A stretch of 64,000 nucleotides of DNA, taken from contig NZ_JASITE010000012.1 of the NCBI RefSeq assembly GCF_030767025.1, positions 62,001-126,000 on the forward strand. Direction: 5' to 3'. A model generated the notes under the pieces. It was not told where the DNA came from. It made no database searches and saw only the letters and a list, made by a program, of their open reading frames with translations. The stretch is from Nocardia sp. CC227C (GTDB taxonomy: Bacteria > Actinomycetota > Actinomycetes > Mycobacteriales > Mycobacteriaceae). Positions 35,369 through 45,181 of this stretch are shown piece by piece. Position 1 is the stretch's first letter; every line of letters begins with the position of its first letter. The position numbers and the translations under genes are program-made.

Positions 35369-36777
35369 CGCGCTACCAGCAGCGGATTCGCGGTGTCGGC
35401 TACACCTTCGACGGGCTGGCCGAGCTGATGGCCAAGGCGACGCCGCGGCGCGGCGGCGACGAACTGGCCGGGTGCGCGGCGGAATCCGATGCCGAGCGCG
35501 CCGCCGCGCAGTGGGCGCTCGCCGAGGTGCCGCTGGAGCGGTTCCTGCTCGAACTGCTGGTGCCCTACGAGACCGACGAGGTCACCCGGCTGATCATCGA
35601 CACCCACGATCGCATCGCGTTCCAGCAGATCTCACACCTCACCGTGGGCGGGCTGCGGGACTGGCTGCTGGAGACCGCCGTACGCCCGGATGCCGCCGCG
35701 CGCCTGGCGGCGGTCTCCCCCGGGCTCACGCCGGAGATGGTGGCGGCGGTCAGCAAGCTCATGCGCAATCAGGACCTCATCGCGGTCGCCCGCGCCATCG
35801 AGGTGACGGCGGCCTTCCGCACCACCATCGGGCTGCCGGGGCGGCTGAGCACCCGCCTGCAACCCAACCATCCCACCGACGATGCGCGCGGTATCGCCGC
35901 CGCGACGCTGGACGGGCTGCTGCTCGGCTGCGGCGACGCGGTGATCGGCATCAATCCGGCCACAGACTCACCGCATGCCACCGCGGAACTGCTGTACCTG
36001 CTCGACGACATCCGGCAGCGGTTCGCCATCCCCACCCAGTCGTGCGTGCTCTCTCATGTCACCACCACCGTCGAACTGATCGAGCAGGGGGTGCCGGTCG
36101 ATCTGGTGTTCCAGTCCATCGCGGGCACCGAGGGTGCGAATTCCGGCTTCGGCGTGAATATCTCGCTGCTGCGTGAGGCCGAGGAGGCGGCGCGGTCGCT
36201 GCGGCGCGGAACGGTCGGGGACAATGTGATGTACCTGGAAACCGGTCAGGGGTCGGCGCTCTCGGCGGGTGCGCATCTGGGGACCGACGGGAAACCGGTG
36301 GATCAGCAGACACTCGAGACGCGGGCGTACGCGGTGGCGCGGGAGTTGCGGCCGCTATTGGTGAATACGGTGGTCGGGTTCATCGGACCGGAATACCTCT
36401 ACGACGGCAAGCAAATCATCCGCGCCGGACTCGAGGACCACTTCTGCGGGAAGCTGCTGGGCCTGCCCATGGGCGTGGACGTCTGCTACACCAACCACGC
36501 CGAGGCCGACCAAGACGATATGGACACCCTGCTCACGCTCCTCGGCGCGGCGGGCACGGCCTTCGTCATCGCGGTGCCCGGGGCCGACGACGTCATGCTC
36601 GGCTACCAGAGCCTCAGCTTCCACGACGCGCTCTACGCACGCCGAGTGCTGGGGTTGCGTGCCGCACCGGAATTCGAGGCATGGTTGCGGGAGCTCGGCA
36701 TGGCCGATGATTCTGGTCGGGTGCTGCCGGTGGAGATCACCGCCTCCCCGCTGCGGGCCCTCACGGGAGCACTATGA
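35365..36777 (+). CDS. eutB: Ethanolamine ammonia-lyase large subunit
   Basis: A 470-residue (beta/alpha)8 subunit of the adenosylcobalamin-dependent enzyme that converts ethanolamine to acetaldehyde and ammonia. Characteristic segments include MRNQDLIAVARAIEV, GLPGRLSTRLQPNHPTDD, GDAVIGINPATDS, FQSIAGTEGANSGFG and GVDVCYTNHAEADQDD. It needs vitamin B12; neither EutA (reactivase) nor microcompartment shell genes are nearby. Both ends overlap neighbours by 4 bp. Confidence 0.96.
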   Translation: MTRYQQRIRGVGYTFDGLAELMAKATPRRGGDELAGCAAESDAERAAAQWALAEVPLERFLLELLVPYETDEVTRLIIDTHDRIAFQQISHLTVGGLRDWLLETAVRPDAAARLAAVSPGLTPEMVAAVSKLMRNQDLIAVARAIEVTAAFRTTIGLPGRLSTRLQPNHPTDDARGIAAATLDGLLLGCGDAVIGINPATDSPHATAELLYLLDDIRQRFAIPTQSCVLSHVTTTVELIEQGVPVDLVFQSIAGTEGANSGFGVNISLLREAEEAARSLRRGTVGDNVMYLETGQGSALSAGAHLGTDGKPVDQQTLETRAYAVARELRPLLVNTVVGFIGPEYLYDGKQIIRAGLEDHFCGKLLGLPMGVDVCYTNHAEADQDDMDTLLTLLGAAGTAFVIAVPGADDVMLGYQSLSFHDALYARRVLGLRAAPEFEAWLRELGMADDSGRVLPVEITASPLRALTGAL

Positions 36778-37688
36778 GCGTCGAGAACACGGCGAGCGCC
36801 GACAACCCGGAGAGCATCGAGCACCCGGGAGGCATCGACTACCCGGCGTACACCGAACACGCAGCGCGAATCGAACACGCTGCAAGCAATACGCGAGGGC
36901 CCCAGGACTTCTGGGACAGCCTTCGCTCGGCGACGCAGTCCAGGATCGGACTCGGCCGCGCGGGCGACGCCCTGCCGACCGCACGCGTACTCGAATTCCG
37001 GGCCGCCCATGCCACTGCCCGCGACGCGGTCCACCTGCCCATGGATATCTCGGCTCTGGTGCCCCGGATCGAAGCGGTCGGCCTCGGCACCCCGACCGTG
37101 GTGCGCAGCCGCGCCGCCGATCGCCCCGAGTACCTGCGCCGCCCGGACCTCGGTCGTCTCCCACACGATCTGACGGCGGTCCCGCACAGCGGTGCCGATA
37201 TCGGCTTCGTGCTCGCCGACGGCCTGTCCCCGCGCGCCCTCATGGACCACGGCGCTCCCCTGCTGTCCGCTCTGGCAGCCCAACTCGCCGAATACTATTC
37301 GCTCGCCCCACCGGTCATCGCCACCCAGGCCCGGGTGGCCCTCGGCGACCACATCGCCTCGGCCCAGGGCGTCCGCACCCTGATCGTCCTCATCGGCGAA
37401 CGCCCCGGCCTCTCGGTCGCCGACAGCCTCGGTATCTACCTCACCCACCACCCCCGCCCGGGCCGCACCGACGCCGACCGCAACTGCGTCTCCAATATCC
37501 ATCCCCCGGAGGGCCTCGGCTACGAACAGGCAGCCCGCGTGGTCGCCGGTCTCGTCGCCGGAGCCCACCGCCTCGGCCGCTCCGGCGTCGCCCTGAAGGA
37601 CACCTCCCGCGCGGACAGTCTCACGGCTCCGGTAGCCGAGGCTACGACACTCGAATCCGCGCCCCGGAACGGTGCCGTCGCACTGTGA
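36774..37688 (+). CDS. eutC: Ethanolamine ammonia-lyase small subunit with repeated N-terminus
   Basis: A 304-residue EutC. The family part begins near residue 44 (DFWDSLRSATQSRIGLGRAG) and includes ARDAVHLPMD, FVLADGLSPRA, VLIGERPGLSVADSLGIYLT and DRNCVSNIHPPEGL, the cobalamin-binding region. The first 37 residues after Met are six imperfect hexapeptides (SVENTA, SADNPE, SIEHPG, GIDYPA, YTEHAA, RIEHAA). Many EutC proteins have a short variable N-terminus here; this one seems grown by repeat expansion. ATG overlaps the eutB stop (ATGA). Confidence 0.93.
   Translation: MSVENTASADNPESIEHPGGIDYPAYTEHAARIEHAASNTRGPQDFWDSLRSATQSRIGLGRAGDALPTARVLEFRAAHATARDAVHLPMDISALVPRIEAVGLGTPTVVRSRAADRPEYLRRPDLGRLPHDLTAVPHSGADIGFVLADGLSPRALMDHGAPLLSALAAQLAEYYSLAPPVIATQARVALGDHIASAQGVRTLIVLIGERPGLSVADSLGIYLTHHPRPGRTDADRNCVSNIHPPEGLGYEQAARVVAGLVAGAHRLGRSGVALKDTSRADSLTAPVAEATTLESAPRNGAVAL
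36777..36884 (+). repeat. 18-bp in-frame repeats in eutC
   Basis: Six imperfect 18-bp units encode the hexapeptide pattern x-I-E-H-P/A-A at the start of EutC. They hold the frame, unlike the 17-bp array at 621-848. Confidence 0.75.
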
Positions 37689-38037
37689 GACCGCCGCTCA
37701 CGTCTCGTTGGATTCGGCTGTGCCGGTGATTGATTCGGTCGGAGAGTCTGGCGTCGGGTGGGCGAAGGGGGTGTCGTCCGGTCTGTTCCACGAGCTTCAG
37801 GAGTGGCGTCGGTGCGGGGAAAAGGTTGCGGCAGAGATCAAAGATTGGAAGTGTGGTTGCGTCGTGTGCCTTACCTGGCTTTCGCTGACGCCGGGTTGGG
37901 TGCCGTCGGGCTCGGTTCCAGCCCACGGACTGGCTGTGGTCCCGTTTCGGGACATGACGAATACCCCCGCATGGCACGGGTACTGGCCGTGCGGGGGTTC
38001 ACGTTCGTGTGCGGTTGTCGAGTCGAAGGGGGTGGTG
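37689..38037. other. Convergent intergenic region with hairpins
   Basis: 349 bp between converging eutC and the HNH gene. GTCCCG-TTT-CGGGAC lies at 37939-37953 and a longer hairpin at 37963-37998. No convincing gene is seen. Confidence 0.5.
37963..37998. terminator. Probable terminator between eutC and the HNH gene
   Basis: ACCCCCGCA pairs perfectly with TGCGGGGGT around an 18-nt loop that can itself pair partly. Its position between converging genes fits a bidirectional terminator. Confidence 0.6.
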
Positions 38038-39540
38038 CTACTCGAGAGGGTGGCGGGATTCGCGGGAATGGTGGATATCGCGGCTGCGGTGGGTGAGGAG
38101 CCTGGCGCGGCGGCGTTGCACACTCGCGGCCAGTACCTGCTCGGGGTGGTGGAAACGATTTACCCGCGCTCTGCGTCGCGGGTCCACCGAGGCGGGTGGA
38201 CAGAACGCGGTACGTCCCGCATCTTCGGTACCGGGCGGGACCCGATACGCGGCCCAACCGCGTGCGTCGTCGGGATCGGCGGTGATCTGCGCGTGATGGG
38301 CATCGCAGACCAAGGTCAGATTGTCGATATCGGTCGGCCCCTGCGCCGCCCACGGAATCAGGTGATGCATCGCGCACATGGTCGCGGGGGCCGAACAATC
38401 CGGATGGGTGCAACCGCGATCGCGGGCTATGGCGGCCAACCGCTGCCATTGCGACGCGATCCGCGCCCCCTCCCCGAGATACAAGGGCTTGCCTCGGGTT
38501 TCGTCGAAGATCATCAACAACGGGATCGACCCTTCGGCCATCCGCCATGCCTGCCGCACCGGCACCGTGGTCCCGGTCGCCGTGCGCGCTACCCCGGCAC
38601 CGCGCATCAAGTCCGCGACCGACATCGTGAGCACGATCGAGACCGGCAACCCACGATGCGTGCCCAACCGCTCAGGCCCGGACGCGTCCAGGAACGCCTT
38701 CAACGCGTCGTGACGCCGCTGCGCCGGGGTACGGGTATCGCGTTCGACCGCTGCCGCCAAGCGCACCGGATCGAACCCCTCCGGATCGTGCACGCCCAGT
38801 TGCGGGCTGTCGGGATCATCCGGCATGCACATACCCGGGCGCGCCCACTTGGCGAACACGGTATCGAACTTGGCGCGCAGTTCCGGATCGAAACAGCCCT
38901 CGAACCGGCTCATCCCATCCAGGCGTTGCTCGCCGAAGGTGGCCGCGCGCAACCTGGCACGATCCTTGTCGGTGGTCAGTGTTCCATCGGGGTCGAGGTA
39001 GCCGAGGATGCGGTCACCGACCTTGCCCACCATCTCCGGCGTCCCCACCCGCGCGGCAGCGGCGAGGTGTTCCTCGGCGACCGCCCGGTGTTCGGTGTCG
39101 ATGGCGTCGGGCAGCCGGTCCATCACCCGCATCACCGCCCGCGCGTGATCCCCGGAGATCACGCCCTCGGCTTGCGCGGCCGCCGTATACGGCAGGCGCG
39201 GCTCGCATTTCTCCCCGTAGGCGCTGGTCATCACGCCGAGCTGGGCGGCGGCTTGCACCCGCGCCACGGCATCGGCTTTCGCCAACCGCAGGGTCTCCAC
39301 CAGGTACCGATACAACCCCACCGACCCGCTCGCGGTCCACAACCGGCGGTCGTTGATCTCGACCACATGCCGATGCCCCACCGTCTCCAACCGGCGACGA
39401 CACGCCTCCAACCCCTGAACACGAGCGGCGAACTCGGCGTCACCGAACCTGGACAGGTCCTCCCCCGACAGTGCGTCGATCGCCGCTTCCAACGCGGCGA
39501 GCGCGGTATCGCGCTGTTGGATGTCCCCCACCGAACTCAT
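38038..39540 (-). CDS. DUF222/HNH endonuclease domain protein (13E12 repeat family)
   Basis: A 500-residue protein. DUF222 fills about residues 1-330 (long helices, e.g. ALEAAIDALSGEDLSRFGDA). The HNH domain follows: RDRGCTHPDCSAPATMCAMH then HLIPWAAQGPTDIDNLTLVC, with paired zinc cysteines and the HH/N/H catalytic set, ending near DAHHAQITAD. This family occurs in many copies in mycobacteria and nocardiae (REP13E12); some are linked to phage attachment sites or recombination. Function is not established. It is a single, intact copy. Confidence 0.9.
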   Translation of the reverse strand: MSSVGDIQQRDTALAALEAAIDALSGEDLSRFGDAEFAARVQGLEACRRRLETVGHRHVVEINDRRLWTASGSVGLYRYLVETLRLAKADAVARVQAAAQLGVMTSAYGEKCEPRLPYTAAAQAEGVISGDHARAVMRVMDRLPDAIDTEHRAVAEEHLAAAARVGTPEMVGKVGDRILGYLDPDGTLTTDKDRARLRAATFGEQRLDGMSRFEGCFDPELRAKFDTVFAKWARPGMCMPDDPDSPQLGVHDPEGFDPVRLAAAVERDTRTPAQRRHDALKAFLDASGPERLGTHRGLPVSIVLTMSVADLMRGAGVARTATGTTVPVRQAWRMAEGSIPLLMIFDETRGKPLYLGEGARIASQWQRLAAIARDRGCTHPDCSAPATMCAMHHLIPWAAQGPTDIDNLTLVCDAHHAQITADPDDARGWAAYRVPPGTEDAGRTAFCPPASVDPRRRARVNRFHHPEQVLAASVQRRRARLLTHRSRDIHHSRESRHPLE

Positions 39541-39678
39541 ACAGCTATTCTACCGCGAATAACGTTGCGACAGAACAGAAATCACTATCTGAACTGCACG
39601 TCTTCACATGACATGACTACGCATGGGCGCGGATTCGGCTCGAATCCGCGCCCATGCGATCGGCTACGCAACCCTCGT

Positions 39679-41880
39679 CTACACCCCGGCCAGCTCCGCT
39701 AGTTCAGGGTCGTCGATATCGGCGATATCCTCGGCGGTGACCTGGAGGACGCGGGCGGTGGCGATGTCGAAGAACAGACCCGCCACCGTGACACCGCGTT
39801 CGATGACGGCGCGGCGGACCTCCGGGTGGGTGAGCAGGGTTTCCACCTGGACCGCGACATTCACCATGCTCAGCTGGTCGGTTTCGTCGAAACCGGCGTT
39901 CGCGGCCGCGCGGGCCACCGGGTGGCCGAGGCGGTAGCGGTCCAGGCTGGGCAGGGCGTGGCGGAGCCAGTCGCCGAGGCCGGGGCCGTCGGGTATGCCG
40001 GTGCGCAGCGCCTTCATGGCGCCGCAGCCGGAGTGACCGCACACCACCAGGTGTTCGACGCGCAGCTCGTGGAGCGCGAAGGCGACGGCGGCCTCCAGGG
40101 AGGTGTCGCGGCCGTGGCCGGGCACCAGGTTGCCGACATTGCGGACGGTGAACAGGTCACCGGGACCGGTGTTGGTGATGACGTTCGGGACGATCCGTGA
40201 GTCGGCACAGGTGAGGAAGAGCGAGTGCGGCGCTTGGCCGTCGCGCAGTTCGTCCAGGTGCGGGCGCACCACATGGGCGTTGCGGCGGTGGTAGGCGGCG
40301 ATGCCAGCGGTGATGGGGTTGCGTTCGGTGTCCCGCCACGGCCGCAGCACATCGTCGAGCAGGCCGCGGGCGTGTCCGCGCTCGGGCGGGCCGGCCAGGG
40401 CGCGCGCCATGTCCACGGTGCCCAACTCCACGAATTCCACTGTGCCGCCGGTGCTTTCGTGTTGGCTCGCCCAGTCCTGGATGGCTTCGTAGGCGGCGTG
40501 GTCGAGGAAGTCGACGCTCAGTTCCAGCAGCACGTCGGCTCCGGCGGGCACCTTCGCCAGTTCGGCGGAGAGCCGGGGCAGCGCCAGGAAGGTGCAGGTG
40601 CCCTCGACCCGGACCACCCAGCGGGCGGCGTCCACCTGCTCGGCCGACACCACCACCCGCACCACGCGCCACAGCAGCAGCGCGAAGGCCAGGCCCAGCC
40701 CGATGAGCACGCCCTCGAGCAGGTTCAGGAACACCACGCCCGCGACGGTGACCAGGTAGACCAACAGGTCGCCGGTGCGCTTGGCGAGACGGATGTGGGC
40801 GAGCTTCACGAGCTGGATGCCGACCACGATGAGCAGGCCCGCCAGCACGGATTTGGGAATCTGCTCGACGACGCCGACCAGCGCCACCGAGAAGACCAGC
40901 ACCCAGATGCCGTGCAGCAGAGCCGAAGCCCGGGTCCGCGCTCCGGCCTGCACATTGCTGGCCGAGCGCACGATAACGCCGGTCACCGGCAGCCCGCCGA
41001 GCAGGCCGGAGGTGGTGTTGGCCACGCCCTGGGCCACGAGTTCACGGTCGAAGTTGGTGCGCGGGCCGGTGTGCATCTTGTCCACGGCCACCGCGCACAG
41101 CAGGCTCTCCACGCTCGCGATGAGGGCGATCGTCAATACCGCGAGCACCACCGCGGCCCAGTTCCCGCTGGGCAGCTCGGGCAGGCCGATGGCGTCGAAC
41201 AGCGAGCCGCTCAGCGCGATGCGCTCCACATCGGCGGGCACCGCCAGCGACAGCAGCGTGCCGACCAGCACGGCCACCAGCGGTCCGGGCACCACGCGGA
41301 TCCTGGCGGGTAGGTACTTCCAGCCCAGCATGATGGCGATGACAACGCCGCCGATGAGGACGTCGATGCCGTGCAGGTTGATCAGCCGGGTCGGCAGTTC
41401 GGTGATATTGGCCAGTGCCGAACTCTGCGACGATCCGCCCAGCAGCACGTGCACCTGCTGGAGGGCGATGGTGATGCCGATACCGGCGAGCATGGCGTGC
41501 ACCACCACCGGCGCGATGGCGAGCGCGGCGCGGGCGATTCGACTGAGCCCGAACAGGATTTGCAGCGCACCCGCCGCAGCGGTAATGAAACAGGCTGTCT
41601 TCCAGCCGAATTGGTTGATGGTTTCGGCGACTACCACGGTCAGGCCGGCGGCCGGGCCGCTGACCTGTAGGACGGAACCACCGATCATGCCCACCACCAC
41701 GCCGCCGACCACGGCGGCGATGAGTCCGGCGGCGATGGGCGCGTCGGAGGCGACGGCAATGCCGAGCGAGAGCGGCAGAGCGACCAGGAATACCACGAGT
41801 GACGCGGGCAGATCGTGGCGCAGCAGCGATTGCCAGCGGGATTCACCGGAACTTTGCCGCGCGACGGTGTCGAGGGACAT
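39679..41880 (-). CDS. SulP-STAS-carbonic anhydrase fusion, copy 1
   Basis: A 733-residue fusion. SulP anion-transporter helices span about residues 20-400 (VSGPAAGLTVVVAETINQFG; SVESLLCAVAVDKMHTGPRT), a STAS-like region about 425-515 (LELSVDFLDHAAYEAIQDW) and a beta-carbonic anhydrase about 530-720. Zinc and active-site motifs are intact: CADSRIVPN and VVCGHSGCGAM. M. tuberculosis Rv3273 has the same plan. It probably imports bicarbonate (or another anion) and interconverts CO2 and bicarbonate at the membrane. AAGGAG precedes ATG 41880. A close paralogue lies 201 bp upstream. Confidence 0.93.
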   Translation of the reverse strand: MSLDTVARQSSGESRWQSLLRHDLPASLVVFLVALPLSLGIAVASDAPIAAGLIAAVVGGVVVGMIGGSVLQVSGPAAGLTVVVAETINQFGWKTACFITAAAGALQILFGLSRIARAALAIAPVVVHAMLAGIGITIALQQVHVLLGGSSQSSALANITELPTRLINLHGIDVLIGGVVIAIMLGWKYLPARIRVVPGPLVAVLVGTLLSLAVPADVERIALSGSLFDAIGLPELPSGNWAAVVLAVLTIALIASVESLLCAVAVDKMHTGPRTNFDRELVAQGVANTTSGLLGGLPVTGVIVRSASNVQAGARTRASALLHGIWVLVFSVALVGVVEQIPKSVLAGLLIVVGIQLVKLAHIRLAKRTGDLLVYLVTVAGVVFLNLLEGVLIGLGLAFALLLWRVVRVVVSAEQVDAARWVVRVEGTCTFLALPRLSAELAKVPAGADVLLELSVDFLDHAAYEAIQDWASQHESTGGTVEFVELGTVDMARALAGPPERGHARGLLDDVLRPWRDTERNPITAGIAAYHRRNAHVVRPHLDELRDGQAPHSLFLTCADSRIVPNVITNTGPGDLFTVRNVGNLVPGHGRDTSLEAAVAFALHELRVEHLVVCGHSGCGAMKALRTGIPDGPGLGDWLRHALPSLDRYRLGHPVARAAANAGFDETDQLSMVNVAVQVETLLTHPEVRRAVIERGVTVAGLFFDIATARVLQVTAEDIADIDDPELAELAGV

Positions 41881-42081
41881 ACTTCTCCTTCACCAGGTCT
41901 GACGAGGTGACCCGGACGATGTCGAACAAGGGCATCGAGGAAAGCGGTTTGCGGGCGACGTTGACCACAAGATCGCCGGGAAGTGAAGGCAAGGCTAAGG
42001 GTAAAGACTAAGCAAAGCCTGAGAAAAACTGTGTAGCAATGAAAATGGTGCGTGAACGTCCTGTATCCACGCCCGCCCCGC

Positions 42082-44295
42082 TCACACCGGCTGCGCCGAA
42101 ACCCGACGTCCGACGTCGTCTATCTCGGCGATTCCGTGCACGGTGATCTCCACCACGCGTGCGGTGGCGATATCGAAGAACAAGCCCGACACCACCACTC
42201 CGCGCTCCTCGATGCCGCGCCGCACCACCGGGTGCGCGCAGAGGGTCTCCACCTGAACGGCCACATTCACCATGGCGAGCTGATCGACCGGACCGAATCC
42301 GGCGGCCGCCGCGGCCATTGCCACGGGGTGACCCAGCCGGTAGCGGTCCAGACTCGGCCGGGCGTGGGCCAGCCAGGCGTCGAGGCCCGAATGCGTCACC
42401 GAGTCACCGAGCAGGGCTTCCATGGCTCCGCAGCCGGAGTGCCCGCACACCACCACCGACCGGATATCGAGCTTGTCCAGTGAGTAGATGAGAGCGGCCT
42501 CGACCGAGGCGTCACGTCCGTCCGCGGGAATCAGATTCCCGACATTGCGGACCGTGAACAGATCACCCGGACCGCTGTTGGTGATGACATTCGGCACGAT
42601 GCGGGAGTCGGCGCAGGTCAGGAAGATCGAATGCGGTTCCTGCCCGTTGCGCAGCTCGCCCAGGTGCGGGCGCAGCACATGCGCGTGATTGCGGTGGTAG
42701 GAGGCGATGCCCGCGACAATGGGATCGGCGCGGCGGGCGGTGCGCCGCCAGGGGCCGAGCACCTCGTCGAGCATGCGCCGGGCATGGGCGCGCGTCGGCG
42801 GTCCGGCGGTGGCGCTGGCCATGCGGACCGGTCCCATCTCCACGAATTCCACGGTGCCGCCAGCGGCTTCATGCTGACCGGCCAAGTCGTGGATGGCTTC
42901 GTAAGCGGCGTGGTCGAGGTAGTCGACACTCAGCTCGACCAGGACGTTCGCACCGGGCGGGACCTTGGCGAACTGCGCGGAGAGCTTGGGCAGGGCCAGG
43001 AAGGTGCAGGTGCCCTCGATGCTGATCATCCAGTTGCCGCTGCCGGGGACGCTCATGGTCGTGACCGTGACTCGGACCACGCGCCACAGCAGCAGCGCGA
43101 AGGCCAGGCCCAGGCCGGCCAGCACGCCCTCCAGCAGGTTGAAGAACACGACGCCGAGGACGGTGCCCGCGTAGACGACCGATTCGCCGGTGCGGTGCGC
43201 GAGTTTTATATCGGCCAGCTTCACCAGTTGCACGCCGACGACGATGAGCAAACCCGCCAGTGCGGCCGTCGGAATCTGTTGCACCACACCGACCAGCGCC
43301 ACCGAGAACAGCAGCAGCCAGATACCGTGCAGGATCGCGGACGCTCGACTGCGCGCTCCCGCCCGCACATTGGTGGCCGACCGCACGATGACACCCGTGA
43401 CGGGCAGCCCACCGAGCAGACCCGAGGTGACATTGGCCGCCCCCTGCGCCATGAGCTCCCGGTCGAAGTTGGTGCGCGGGCCGGTGTGCATCTTGTCCAC
43501 CGCCACCGCCGAGAGCAGGCTCTCCACACTCGCGATGAGGGCGATGGTCAGCACCGCGAGCACCACCGCGCCCCAGTTCCCACTGGGCAGCTCGGGCAGG
43601 CCGATGGCGTCGAACAGCGAGCCGTTCAACACGATTCGGTCCACCTGCCCCGGGATCACCAGCGACAGCACGGTTGCCACCACCACCGCCACCAGTGGCC
43701 CCGGCACCGCGCGCACACGGCGCGGCACGTACCGCCAACCGACCATGATCACGATCACCACGCCGCCGATGAGCACCGCCGATCCGTGCATGTTCAGCAA
43801 CTGCCCCGGCAACTGCACGATATTGCGCAGCGCACTGCTCCCCGACGATCCGCCCAGCAGCACGTGCACCTGCTGCAACGCGATGGTGATGCCGATACCG
43901 GCGAGCATGGCGTGCACCACCACCGGCGCGATGGCCAGCGCCGCCCGCGCGATCCGACTGAGCCCGAACAGAATTTGCAGCACACCCGCCGCTGCGGTAA
44001 TGAAACAAGCTGTCTTCCAGCCGAATTGGTTGATGGTCTCGGCCACTACCACGGTCAGCCCCGCCGCCGGACCGCTCACCTGCAGGGCCGAGCCGCCCAG
44101 CAGCCCCACCACCACGCCGCCCACCACCGCGGCGATGAGCCCCGCGGCGATCGGCGCACCGGAGGCGACCGCGATTCCGAGCGAGAGCGGCAGGGCGACG
44201 AGAAAGACCACGAGCGAGGCCGGGAAGTCCCGGCGCACCAGGACGGCGAAACCCGGTAGCGACGTCCGGACGGCTGGGTCGGTGTCGGTCGACAT
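42082..44295 (-). CDS. SulP-STAS-carbonic anhydrase fusion, copy 2
   Basis: A 737-residue paralogue of the preceding protein in the same direction, colinear over its whole length. The transmembrane part is nearly identical in long stretches (e.g. INQFGWKTACFITAAAG, LLGGLPVTGVIVRSA, ELPSGNWGAVVLAVLTIALI). The anhydrase motifs CADSRIVPN and VVCGHSGCGAM are intact. The N-terminus, the extracellular loops and the C-terminal 10 residues differ. This is a tandem duplication, with both copies apparently functional. AAGGAGAG precedes ATG 44295. Confidence 0.93.
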   Translation of the reverse strand: MSTDTDPAVRTSLPGFAVLVRRDFPASLVVFLVALPLSLGIAVASGAPIAAGLIAAVVGGVVVGLLGGSALQVSGPAAGLTVVVAETINQFGWKTACFITAAAGVLQILFGLSRIARAALAIAPVVVHAMLAGIGITIALQQVHVLLGGSSGSSALRNIVQLPGQLLNMHGSAVLIGGVVIVIMVGWRYVPRRVRAVPGPLVAVVVATVLSLVIPGQVDRIVLNGSLFDAIGLPELPSGNWGAVVLAVLTIALIASVESLLSAVAVDKMHTGPRTNFDRELMAQGAANVTSGLLGGLPVTGVIVRSATNVRAGARSRASAILHGIWLLLFSVALVGVVQQIPTAALAGLLIVVGVQLVKLADIKLAHRTGESVVYAGTVLGVVFFNLLEGVLAGLGLAFALLLWRVVRVTVTTMSVPGSGNWMISIEGTCTFLALPKLSAQFAKVPPGANVLVELSVDYLDHAAYEAIHDLAGQHEAAGGTVEFVEMGPVRMASATAGPPTRAHARRMLDEVLGPWRRTARRADPIVAGIASYHRNHAHVLRPHLGELRNGQEPHSIFLTCADSRIVPNVITNSGPGDLFTVRNVGNLIPADGRDASVEAALIYSLDKLDIRSVVVCGHSGCGAMEALLGDSVTHSGLDAWLAHARPSLDRYRLGHPVAMAAAAAGFGPVDQLAMVNVAVQVETLCAHPVVRRGIEERGVVVSGLFFDIATARVVEITVHGIAEIDDVGRRVSAQPV

Positions 44296-44615
44296 ATCTC
44301 TCCTTCGCCGAATCGGCTCGGCCGATCCGGTTCATCGGTCAACATGTACTGGCATCGAGCGCGGGCGGGCGAAGCTGTAGAGCTGACCGATCGCGGACCG
44401 CCGTAGCGGATCCGGACGAAGGTCGACTCAATCGTAAAGAATCAGCAAAGACCATGGAAAGAATCGACTAGAACCGCTATCGAACTGTGACCTGCGCCAC
44501 CACCAGCCCGGCTACGACCCGGGATCGCTGCCCGGGGCGCACGCGCGTGGTGCCGCCGTCCGGACCGAGAGACTCCCGGTCGCCCCGTCGGCGACCGGGA
44601 CATCCGCCGCGATAG
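44296..44615. other. Upstream region of the SulP pair
   Basis: 320 bp holding the promoter region of copy 2 (an A-rich stretch at about 44430-44460, TCGTAAAGAATCAGCAAAG; a similar A-rich stretch lies before copy 1 at about 41990-42045) and the terminator hairpin of the next gene. No gene is recognised. Confidence 0.45.
44575..44599 (-). terminator. Terminator hairpin
   Basis: CCCGGTCGCC-CCGTC-GGCGACCGGG: a perfect 10-bp stem with a 5-nt loop, 17 bp after the stop of the small membrane protein gene. Confidence 0.75.
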
Positions 44616-44972
44616 CTAGCGACGGTCGTCGGAGGTGGGGTCGCAGCGCCAGGACAGTTCGGCCATGCGGCTGCGGTAGTCCGCCGCGTCGAGGCGACCG
44701 GCCAGACGCTCCGCGAGGAGGGCGTTCTCGACCTCGAGGGCGGGCCAGACCTGTCCGCGGTCGGCCCAGTCGGCGGTGAGTTCCGGGGGGATTTCCATGA
44801 CCTGCTCCAGCGTCGAAGAATTGTCGGAGAACGGAGTGCGGGCGAGTCGCGTCGTGGAGCGGCGATCGTCGGCACCCGAGTACCGCCTCCACCGGGGTTC
44901 CACCCATTTCCACCACCCGAACACCACCACGAATGCGCTGACGGCGGCCAGTGCGATGCCTGTGAAAATCAT
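44616..44972 (-). CDS. Small membrane-anchored protein
   Basis: A 118-residue protein with one N-terminal helix (MIFTGIALAAVSAFVVVFGW) and a soluble, charged remainder. The segment LTADWADRGQVWPALEVENALLAERLAG and DAADYRSRMAELSWRCD resembles the short helical SHOCT-like or DUF1707-type repeats only loosely; no firm family. ATG 44972 has GGGAGGAG upstream, so an earlier frame to 45125 is not needed. It stands alone before a strong terminator. Confidence 0.6.
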   Translation of the reverse strand: MIFTGIALAAVSAFVVVFGWWKWVEPRWRRYSGADDRRSTTRLARTPFSDNSSTLEQVMEIPPELTADWADRGQVWPALEVENALLAERLAGRLDAADYRSRMAELSWRCDPTSDDRR

Positions 44973-45181
44973 TCCTCGCTCCTCCCAACCGTCGATCGCG
45001 GTCGTGATGGAGTGAGTGTCCGCCGCCGACACCGCGCGGCAGTGGAATCCGGGCCCCGCCGCATCGACGAAGGTCACCTGTTTCGAGGTCTCACGCATCA
45101 CGCCGGACCGCAGCCCAACGGTCATCCTGGTAGTGCCGCACCAGCGTCAGCCCAAACAGGCCGAGCGGGAATCGAGGCCGG

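Noticed and set aside
38038..39540. DUF222/HNH gene as an intact mobile element
   Set aside because: No flanking direct repeats, tRNA attachment site, integrase or intron structure was seen around it.
42631..44259. Long plus-strand frames opposite the SulP fusions
   Set aside because: They mirror the high-GC codon pattern of the real genes and show no recognisable protein.
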